Under the pieces are notes generated by a model. That model was not told the DNA's origin, searched no databases, and was given only the letters and a program-made list of their open reading frames with translations. 39,658 nucleotides of DNA, from the NCBI GenBank assembly GCA_002502685.1, contig DAQA01000011.1, positions 1 through 39,658 of the forward strand. The letters run 5' to 3'. The DNA is from Euryarchaeota archaeon UBA202 (lineage in GTDB: Archaea; Thermoplasmatota; E2; UBA202). Of the stretch, positions 7,015 through 14,363 are shown piece after piece; position 1 is the first letter of the stretch, and every line of letters begins with the position of its first letter. The position numbers and the translations under genes are program-made.

Positions 7015-8348
7015 GAAAAGATATCGAAAAAGAAATCTTAAAAAAAATAAAGCCTACAGCTGAAGAAAACCAGTGCATACAACAAATCACCAATGATATC
7101 AAGAAAAAAATTCTAGTTCAAAGAAAAAAAGTTCCGTATCTCTTTGATGTCCTGCTCGTTGGCTCAATAGCAAAGGGAACATACCTTTCAGGTAACCTGG
7201 ACATAGATTTATTTATTCTTTTTAATCCCCAGGTCCCCTATAAACATTTGGAAAAATTTGGCCTGCAGATAGGAAAAAAAGCATTGCCACAATGGACGAT
7301 ACAATATGCAAATCATCCCTATGTGAGAGGAACATACAAGGGATTCCAGGTTGACATAGTACCCTGTTTTAAAGTTGATCATCCCTCGAAAAAAATTAGT
7401 GCCGTGGATAGGACCCCTTTTCATACGAACTATGTCGTCCAGCATTTAAAGGAAAATGAAAAAGATGAAGTTCGTCTTCTCAAAAAATTTCTTCAAGGAA
7501 TTGAATGCTATGGCGCTGAAGAAAAAATCCGGGGTTTTTCTGGTTATCTTGCTGAATTGTTCATTATTCATTATCATTCATTTAAAAATTTATTGTCGAG
7601 TTGTCAAAACTGGCGTTTTGGAGAATTTTTTAATCTAGATAAGGGGAGACATGGTACTTTTCGTGGTCCGTTAATTTTTATTGACCCGGTTGACCCGACA
7701 AGAAATGTTGCTTCAGCTTTATCCAAAGAAAAATTTCAGATTTTTATCTCGGCTTGTCAAGCATATCAAGAGCATCCCAAGATGGAATTTTTTTTTCCTA
7801 ATCCCGTTATTCCTTGGCCATTGGCAAAGATTGAAAAAAAAGTGAAAAACTGTGTGGGTATTCTTATTCCTAAACCTTTTTTGGTTGAAGATATCCTCTA
7901 TTCCCAAATACGGAAAGCATGTAAAAACCTTGTTGCCCTATGTGGCCAGTATGATTTTTTGGTTGAGGATGTTTCCTATCACGTCAATGATTATATTACC
8001 ATATTCTTGAAATTAAAAAGTATGGTGCTTCCTCCTCATAAATTTCATATGGGTCCCCCCTGTGATAAAAAGGAACATGTTTCTTTTTTTAAAAAACGAT
8101 GGCGGGGCAGCAAGTATGCACTCTCTCAGCCTTTTGAACGTGATGGTCGCTGGTGGATTGAAATCAAAAGGGAATTTACAGATGTACCGTTAATGCTTCG
8201 GGAAAAAATTAAGGATGTTAATCTTGGGAAACATTTAACTCCCTTGGTAAACAAGATTGAAATATTGGAGCATGAACAATTAATCAATGATAGGTATGCT
8301 GTTTTTTGGACCAAATATCTTGATAAAAAAATGCCTTGGGAGAGATAA
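7011..8348 (+). CDS. cca: CCA-adding enzyme, archaeal class I
   Basis: This tRNA nucleotidyltransferase adds or repairs the 3' CCA using CTP and ATP without a nucleic acid template. The 445-residue length is typical. The nucleotidyltransferase core shows LLVGSIAKGTYLSGNLDIDL (49-68), with catalytic D64 and D66, and the third carboxylate in FQVDIVPCF (D115). GFSGYLAELFIIHY (about 172-185) is the conserved central-domain segment of class I enzymes. All three tRNA genes in the window lack an encoded CCA, so the enzyme should be essential for tRNA maturation. It is translationally coupled to thpR through an ATGA overlap and ends four bases from the convergent coiled-coil gene. Confidence 0.95.
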   Translation: MRKDIEKEILKKIKPTAEENQCIQQITNDIKKKILVQRKKVPYLFDVLLVGSIAKGTYLSGNLDIDLFILFNPQVPYKHLEKFGLQIGKKALPQWTIQYANHPYVRGTYKGFQVDIVPCFKVDHPSKKISAVDRTPFHTNYVVQHLKENEKDEVRLLKKFLQGIECYGAEEKIRGFSGYLAELFIIHYHSFKNLLSSCQNWRFGEFFNLDKGRHGTFRGPLIFIDPVDPTRNVASALSKEKFQIFISACQAYQEHPKMEFFFPNPVIPWPLAKIEKKVKNCVGILIPKPFLVEDILYSQIRKACKNLVALCGQYDFLVEDVSYHVNDYITIFLKLKSMVLPPHKFHMGPPCDKKEHVSFFKKRWRGSKYALSQPFERDGRWWIEIKREFTDVPLMLREKIKDVNLGKHLTPLVNKIEILEHEQLINDRYAVFWTKYLDKKMPWER

Positions 8349-8352
8349 CCAG

Positions 8353-9216
8353 TTAAATTAAGCCAACTTTTTGTAACACCATTAAATCCTCAGTTGATAG
8401 TTTTTCACCTTTTTTAAATCTTTCAAATATCTCATCAGCTTTTTTCTGAACTTCATCCCGCTCTTTCCTTTTTTCAGCAATTTTTTCCTTATGTTTTCTT
8501 TCACTGATTTTTTCTTCTGTCTCACGGAACTCTTTAATGTATGCAACAACTTCTTTATGAGTCTTATCTGCATCAAGACGTGTTAAAACAAATTCTTTCT
8601 GAATCTTATTTAATTTTTTCCATAATTCATCTGATTTTTTAAAACTTTCAATCATCTGGCTATGTTCCTCTTGCGCCTGGCTTGACAACTTTTCAATTTT
8701 TTTATGTTCTTTATCCGCTTTTTCTTTCAATCTATCTTTTTCTTTTATTGCGTCTTGCAAGTCCGGGTAATTCTCCATTTTTTCTTTACTTTTTCTTAAC
8801 TTTTCATATACATCTGACAAATGCTCCACCAGTTTTTCTTCTTCTCTTTTAGTTAACTGTTGAGTCATTTGTTTAAATTCTAATTTATCAATTTCTTTCT
8901 CTAAATCATCTAAGGATTCTTCATCCTTTGAAAAAAGATTCATTCTTAATTTTCTGATTTTTTTTTGTGCATCCCGATATTGTTTATGTAATTCCTCTCT
9001 CTTTTCTTTTATGTTTGCTACACGTTTGTTTATTTCATCTCGTCTTTTTTTATGGGCCACACCTTCTTTTCGATTTTTTTTGACTTCAGCATTTAATTCA
9101 TCGCCTTTTTCCCGTAATTCCTTGGTTTTTTTATTAAGGGTGTCTCTTTTTGCTTTACTGTTATCTATGCATTTTTGCAAATCTTCTTTTCTTTTTTCGA
9201 TGTCCCCATCTTGCAT
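8353..9216 (-). CDS. COG1340-type coiled-coil protein
   Basis: The 287-residue protein is almost entirely Lys/Glu-rich heptad-like sequence, predicting a long coiled coil from about residue 5 to 255. It ends in IFERFKKGEKLSTEDLMVLQ, the conserved C-terminal tail of the archaeal COG1340 family, whose function is unknown. A TATA-like element at 9236-9247 sits about 27 nt before the ATG and suggests a leaderless mRNA. Its 3' end is only four bases from the convergent cca gene, so the two transcripts probably overlap. It shares no operon with another gene. Confidence 0.85.
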   Translation of the reverse strand: MQDGDIEKRKEDLQKCIDNSKAKRDTLNKKTKELREKGDELNAEVKKNRKEGVAHKKRRDEINKRVANIKEKREELHKQYRDAQKKIRKLRMNLFSKDEESLDDLEKEIDKLEFKQMTQQLTKREEEKLVEHLSDVYEKLRKSKEKMENYPDLQDAIKEKDRLKEKADKEHKKIEKLSSQAQEEHSQMIESFKKSDELWKKLNKIQKEFVLTRLDADKTHKEVVAYIKEFRETEEKISERKHKEKIAEKRKERDEVQKKADEIFERFKKGEKLSTEDLMVLQKVGLI

Positions 9217-9235
9217 TTCCCCCTTAATTGGGGTA

Positions 9236-9247
9236 CTTTATTAATAC
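9236..9247 (-). promoter_or_regulatory. Probable TATA box of COG1340-type gene
   Basis: The minus strand reads GTATTAATAAAG, centred about 26 nt before the ATG. A G-rich stretch directly against the start codon is too close to be a normal ribosome-binding site. Confidence 0.45.
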
Positions 9248-9390
9248 ATTTCGCTTACACCATGGGGTTCAATAATCCGGCATTGGAACAAATAGTGCCT
9301 AGGTACCCGGAATCGCGTGACATCATTGTCTATTGCTATATCCTATTATCTGTTTTAAAAGCAGTTTATTTTTAGTAGAATATTTTATCC

Positions 9391-9399
9391 TTAAATATT
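9391..9399 (+). promoter_or_regulatory. Probable TATA box of aglB
   Basis: TTAAATATT, preceded by CC, is centred about 21 nt before the ATG at 9416 and 48 nt before the in-frame ATG at 9443. The first spacing is a little short for a leaderless start, and the second lacks a Shine-Dalgarno. Confidence 0.4.
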
Positions 9400-9415
9400 C
9401 CATAATAAGATATTT

Positions 9416-12400
9416 ATGCAGGTTCACATTTACGGATTAGTCATGAAACCATTTAAGACCGGTCAAATAAAAAAAAATGGACAAAAAAAAAGCTTGTTCT
9501 CATCTAAAAATAAATGGATGGTTGTTTCACTTATCGGCATTTTCATGCTGGTTTTGTTTCTCAATAGCTATTTTAATTATACCTCAGGTGTAGCTATTAA
9601 TGAAGAGGGTACATCCCTTGAGGAAAAATTCTATCTTTCAGGACCTGACCCTTACTATAACATGAGACTTGTGCAGGTAACTATGGAAACGGGGCATTAT
9701 CCTTTTGTGACCGATGATGATCCCTTGCTTAATTACCCCTTTGGAAGATCAGGAGCAAGGCCTCCGATCTTTAATATGGTTACTGTAGGAGCCAGTAAGT
9801 TATTTACCCCGGTTCTAGGGGAAACAGATGCACTTGGGTACTCAATGCATATTCTCCCAGCGCTCTATGGCGCCTTGCTTATTATCCCGGTCTATTTGAT
9901 TGGTGCCGCACTCTTTGGGAGAAAAGTGGGCATAATCGCTGCGTTGTTTACAGCCCTTATCCCTATACATATAAGCTCGGGTCATGGCTCAGCTTATTCA
10001 CTTTATGACCATGATTCATTTAATCTTCTTCTTTTTACTTTTACTTTCTTTTTTATCATCAAGAGTTTGCGGGCAAAAGAAGCAAAATCCTCCGTTATTT
10101 ATGCATGTCTTGCTGGCACAACAATGGCTACTATTTCCATGTCTTGGGCGGCAGGACGTTTTATTTACGCGGTTATTGCTGTTTATGCAATTGTCCAGAT
10201 GCTGGTTGATATTGTGACTAAAAAATCAGTGGTGTCTACCGCGAGAACCACAGTCATTGCTTTATTCTCAGGAATTATTATTGCATCTCCTTATCTTTTT
10301 ATATCTGGTTTCGCTCTCAATGTAGAACTAATTTTGGCCTTGATAGTAACAGCGTTTAGTGGTATTTGTCTCTATTTACAATCACGAAATATACCTTGGA
10401 TTCTATCCCTTCCAACCATTTTTGCCATTGGTGGCGCTGCAGCAGTTTTCCTCTATGTTATCAGGGATGCCACCACAGGTATCCTGGGTCAATTAGCCCG
10501 GTTTTCCAGTATTATCTATGGAACCCCTATTTATGGGTCAAAGGTTTCTCTTACGATAGCTGAGGCAGGCACCTATGGTTTCAGTCGAAATGTTATGTCA
10601 CTTGGGCCCGTGATTTATCTGTTGGGATGGGTTGGTTTTGTGTTCCTGCTTTATAGATACTATAAAACAAAACGAAGATCTTATCTGTTTCTTGCTACTG
10701 TATTTATGGTGCAAATATGGTTATCTTCAACTGCTGGCAGATTTCTTAATGATCTAGTTCCCCTCACGGCACTATTTGCGGGATGGGTCACCTGGGTTAT
10801 GATTGAAAAAATTAATTTTTCTGAAATGGTTAAAACCATCCGGGGTATTGGTGGAGGATGGTACGGCCTTAAAAAAGCGGTAAAAATTCGTCATATAGCT
10901 GGTGTTGTCTTTCTGGGCCTGTTTGTTCTCTTTCCTAATGGATGGATGGCATTTGATGCTTCTGTTCCGTCAACCTTAAAACAAGATTTTGATATAGAGG
11001 GTGGGGCCTTTGGCCTAAGTTTACATACCGAGGAATACTGGGTTGATGCTCTCAGTTGGCTTAACCAACAGGATAATGAATTAATTCCTGCGGACAGACC
11101 AGGTTTTATAGCTTGGTGGGACTATGGATTTTATGAATCCGCTATTGGCGGTCATCCCACAGTGGCTGATAACTTCCAAAAAGGTATACCTCCTGCGAGT
11201 AATTTTCATACAGCCACAAACGAACAGGGAGCAGTGTCTGTATTAATAACCCGGATACTTGACGCGGTAAAAGATGAGAATGGCGGTAAACTTCCGTTAG
11301 AGGAAATGGAAGTTTTGAAAAAATATCTGGGGGAACATAATGCCACATTATTTAAAGACATCCTTGAAGACCCGGTACAAAATTCACGATATTACGGTCG
11401 CCCTATTGGAGAACAATATGGATCTACGGAGTATCGCATCAGGGCAGAAACAGCCATATATCATGATGCTGTGAACATTTTTAACGTGTTAACCGATGCT
11501 GAACTCACTTGGTTATATCATGATATCCAAAATGTGACAGGATATTCAATTCGCTATTATGGCGTCGAGGGATATGATATCAATATCTTCAATGTTTTTT
11601 CATTTTTAGCCGATAAGGGTGTTTTTGGTTATGCTACAGATGAGGACGATTATTTTCAATTGGTATATGTTGATGAGTATGGAGGTGAATATACCCCTGA
11701 TGAAATTACCAATATGACCCAGAACGAAAGGCAGACCCTGGGAAGTATTAGCGCTAAGGTCATACGAAAAGATGCATTTTTTGACACCATGGTCTATAAA
11801 GCCTATCTTGGGGAAGCAATAGACAGTACTACGTTTGAACAGTATTTTACCACATATCAATATTCTGGATATGTTTCCTTCCTTGTTCAACCAACAGCTG
11901 GCCTACGCCATTTTGTCCCGAAATATATCTCTCCTATTACAGAGGAAACACCCTATTACTTTGCAAGAGGCAGCCTCTGCCGAGGATGTCCTGCGGTTGT
12001 TATTGCAAAATATTACGAAGGAGCCTACATTAATGGAACAATAACATCTGAAGGTACGCCGGTAAGTGCAATAATACATGTTCTTGATGACTATGCAGGT
12101 TATTCCCATGATGCAGTGCTTACCGATGACCAGGGCAACTTTAACCTGATTGCGCCTGCGGGAAATATATCGTTATCGATTATTCCCGGGAGTGGACAAA
12201 GCCAAACAGCACTAAAAACTATTATATTTAACAGTACCACAAATCCTCAATTATTTCCCCTATCAGAAGCTGAAGCAATGCGTCAACCCGGCACCAATTA
12301 CTCTAGAACATTAGATATTACTCTTCCCCGTGGCATCCTCGAAGGAACCGCCTTTTGGGATAAGGATGGAGACGAAGAATACAATGAAACCATAGATGAA

Positions 12401-12916
12401 TTACTCAAAGATGTCAAAATTCAATTTGGCTCCTCAACGGCACAAACCAATTCACGGGGCTATTATTCCATCAAAAACCTTGTTCCAGGTGAATATACTC
12501 TCACAGGCACAAAAAATGGTTATGAGACTCAAACATTTTCCGTTGTCATTAAACCTGGAATAACCGCTACACAAAATATTTCACTGATACCTGAAAGTGT
12601 GCAAGTAGAGGGAGAAGTCTGGTTTGATGACAATAATAATAATCGTCAAGACATCAATGAAACAATGGCAAATATCCCTATGAGTTTTATCATTACCCAA
12701 TCGCTTGATGAGAACTCACAAAATAAGACAGCGACCACGAATCAAACAGGTCACTATCAACTAGAACTTGTTCCTGCAACCTACAGTATCCAGGTAGATT
12801 ACACCCTGGAATCTGACTCCATCACTTACCAATACACCTATACTTCCTCTCTCCAGATAAGTATAGGGGATGGTCCTAAAACTAAAAATATTAGGCTAGA
12901 AAGAACACAGCAATGA
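9416..12916 (+). CDS. aglB: Oligosaccharyltransferase AglB (STT3 family)
   Basis: AglB transfers a lipid-linked glycan to Asn in N-X-S/T sequons on the outer face of the membrane. Of 1166 residues, roughly 36-510 form about 13 membrane helices. Diagnostic sites are the first acidic motif GPDPYYN (D78), the second DHD (198-200), TIAE (380-383) and the WWDYG sequon-recognition motif (567-571). After the usual soluble domain, the tail from about residue 865 adds a carboxypeptidase-regulatory-like segment (NGTITSEGTPVSAIIHV) and two SdrD-B-like repeats that each begin near GTAFWDKDGD and GEVWFDDNNN. This tail carries about nine sequons. The start may be 9416 or the in-frame ATG at 9443. The stop overlaps the start of the next gene by ATGA. 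No glycosyltransferases accompany it. Confidence 0.95.
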   Translation: MQVHIYGLVMKPFKTGQIKKNGQKKSLFSSKNKWMVVSLIGIFMLVLFLNSYFNYTSGVAINEEGTSLEEKFYLSGPDPYYNMRLVQVTMETGHYPFVTDDDPLLNYPFGRSGARPPIFNMVTVGASKLFTPVLGETDALGYSMHILPALYGALLIIPVYLIGAALFGRKVGIIAALFTALIPIHISSGHGSAYSLYDHDSFNLLLFTFTFFFIIKSLRAKEAKSSVIYACLAGTTMATISMSWAAGRFIYAVIAVYAIVQMLVDIVTKKSVVSTARTTVIALFSGIIIASPYLFISGFALNVELILALIVTAFSGICLYLQSRNIPWILSLPTIFAIGGAAAVFLYVIRDATTGILGQLARFSSIIYGTPIYGSKVSLTIAEAGTYGFSRNVMSLGPVIYLLGWVGFVFLLYRYYKTKRRSYLFLATVFMVQIWLSSTAGRFLNDLVPLTALFAGWVTWVMIEKINFSEMVKTIRGIGGGWYGLKKAVKIRHIAGVVFLGLFVLFPNGWMAFDASVPSTLKQDFDIEGGAFGLSLHTEEYWVDALSWLNQQDNELIPADRPGFIAWWDYGFYESAIGGHPTVADNFQKGIPPASNFHTATNEQGAVSVLITRILDAVKDENGGKLPLEEMEVLKKYLGEHNATLFKDILEDPVQNSRYYGRPIGEQYGSTEYRIRAETAIYHDAVNIFNVLTDAELTWLYHDIQNVTGYSIRYYGVEGYDINIFNVFSFLADKGVFGYATDEDDYFQLVYVDEYGGEYTPDEITNMTQNERQTLGSISAKVIRKDAFFDTMVYKAYLGEAIDSTTFEQYFTTYQYSGYVSFLVQPTAGLRHFVPKYISPITEETPYYFARGSLCRGCPAVVIAKYYEGAYINGTITSEGTPVSAIIHVLDDYAGYSHDAVLTDDQGNFNLIAPAGNISLSIIPGSGQSQTALKTIIFNSTTNPQLFPLSEAEAMRQPGTNYSRTLDITLPRGILEGTAFWDKDGDEEYNETIDELLKDVKIQFGSSTAQTNSRGYYSIKNLVPGEYTLTGTKNGYETQTFSVVIKPGITATQNISLIPESVQVEGEVWFDDNNNNRQDINETMANIPMSFIITQSLDENSQNKTATTNQTGHYQLELVPATYSIQVDYTLESDSITYQYTYTSSLQISIGDGPKTKNIRLERTQQ

Positions 12917-14310
12917 TCCAACATAGTCTTAATCTTTTTTTCAATCCTTCTAGTATTGCTGTTATTGGAGCTTCTCGCACCCCGACCAAGATTGGGTATG
13001 AAACACTAAAAAATGTACTGGTGAGCAATTATCAGGGTAAAGTGTATCCCATTAATCCAAATGCCTCCCATATCCTAGGGTTAAAGTGTTATCCTAGTGT
13101 GTTGGCTCTCCCCTATGATGTTGATTTGGCACTCATCACTGTTCCTGCAAAATTTGTCCCCAAGGTTATTTTGGAATGTGGCAAAAAAGGTGTTCAAGGT
13201 GCCATTATTATTTCCTCAGGTTTTAGTGAAATAGGAGAAAATAGGCTAGAAGATGAAGTACTTGAAACAGCCCAGAAACATGGTATGAGGATTCTTGGGC
13301 CCAATACCATGGGCTTCAAAAATGCCACCAACAGCTTGGATGCTGCTTTTGTTTATGGCATGCCGCGGAAAGGAAGCATTGCCTTAATATCCCAATCAGG
13401 GGCCTTGAGCATTGGTATGATTCACCTTGCAAATAGTGAGCTTATAGGGCTTTCCAAGGTAATAGGAACAGGAAACAAGATTGATATAGATGATGCTGAT
13501 CTTATCCGATATTTTTCCCAGGATTCTGCCACGCGTGTCATTGCATTGTATATAGAGGAGATTAAGAATGGTAAAGATTTTATTGAGGCGGTCAAGCACT
13601 GTCATAAACCCATCGTGGCCATAAAGGCAGGAAAAACAAAGGCTGGCGCAAAGGCGATTAGTTCCCATACAGGAGCTATGGCTGGATCAGATAAGATATA
13701 TGGTTCCGTATTTAAACAAACGGGTATCATCCGTGCCCATGATACCGTGGAATTATTTGATTTCACCCGGGCGCTGGGATCCCAACCCTCCTCTAAGGGT
13801 GACCATATAGGCATAGTCACTAATGGGGGTGGGGCAGGTATTCTCCTTGCCGATGCCTGTGAGGAAAATGGATTAGTTGTTCCTCCATTAACCAAAAAAA
13901 CATATAAGAGAATCGATGATGTTTTGCCTCCCTTGATCCATCCCTCTAACCCCGTTGATATCGTGGGGGATGCCGGTTTTTATCGCTATGAAATGTGTTC
14001 TCGGGCCCTTCTTGAGGATTCATCTATTGATGCCCTCATTATTACTTCTGTTCAAGCGGGATATGCCCGTCCGCGGGAGTTTGCAGGTGCTATTGAAAAA
14101 ATGATTTATGAACAGCATCTTCATGAGGAATACGATAAACCCATCATAGGATGCTGGATAGGGGGAAAAGAATATGAGGATCTTGTCATTGATTTAAAAA
14201 GAGCAGGAGTGCCCATCTATCCTTCAACCACCCGTGCCGCAAGGGCAATATGGGCCTTGGTTGAGCAAGGGAAAAAAAGTTTTAGGTTCTCAAAAAAATC
14301 AAAAAATTAA
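12913..14310 (+). CDS. acdA: ADP-forming acyl-CoA synthetase (acetate-CoA ligase) alpha subunit
   Basis: These enzymes convert acyl-CoA, ADP and phosphate to the acid, ATP and CoA, giving archaea substrate-level phosphorylation from acetyl-CoA or amino-acid-derived acyl-CoAs. The 465 residues match an alpha subunit alone: a CoA-binding Rossmann domain (SIAVIGASRTPTKIG, 14-28), the succinyl-CoA-ligase-like domains (GPNTMGF 129-135; SQSGALS 160-166), and SSHTGAMAGSD (250-260), in which H252 is the predicted phosphohistidine. The ATP-grasp beta subunit is absent from this gene and from the window, so it must be encoded elsewhere. The ATG lies inside the aglB stop region (ATGA overlap), implying co-translation with an N-glycosylation enzyme, which is unexpected. 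Substrate preference cannot be told. Confidence 0.92.
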   Translation: MIQHSLNLFFNPSSIAVIGASRTPTKIGYETLKNVLVSNYQGKVYPINPNASHILGLKCYPSVLALPYDVDLALITVPAKFVPKVILECGKKGVQGAIIISSGFSEIGENRLEDEVLETAQKHGMRILGPNTMGFKNATNSLDAAFVYGMPRKGSIALISQSGALSIGMIHLANSELIGLSKVIGTGNKIDIDDADLIRYFSQDSATRVIALYIEEIKNGKDFIEAVKHCHKPIVAIKAGKTKAGAKAISSHTGAMAGSDKIYGSVFKQTGIIRAHDTVELFDFTRALGSQPSSKGDHIGIVTNGGGAGILLADACEENGLVVPPLTKKTYKRIDDVLPPLIHPSNPVDIVGDAGFYRYEMCSRALLEDSSIDALIITSVQAGYARPREFAGAIEKMIYEQHLHEEYDKPIIGCWIGGKEYEDLVIDLKRAGVPIYPSTTRAARAIWALVEQGKKSFRFSKKSKN

Positions 14311-14348
14311 ACAGTTACATACAATATCCAATAATAGTGCATATATAC

Positions 14349-14357
14349 TTTTTTTTT
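14349..14357 (+). terminator. T-tract terminator of the aglB-acdA transcript
   Basis: A nine-T run lies about 40 nt after the acdA stop, in the short gap before the convergent leuS 3' end. Confidence 0.5.
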
Positions 14358-14363
14358 ATTGAC

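Noticed and set aside
9175..9375. 66-codon frame between the coiled-coil gene and aglB
   Set aside because: Its first part lies antisense to the coiled-coil gene. The 37 codons from the ATG at 9264 look fairly protein-like but have no ribosome-binding site, so I leave it uncalled.
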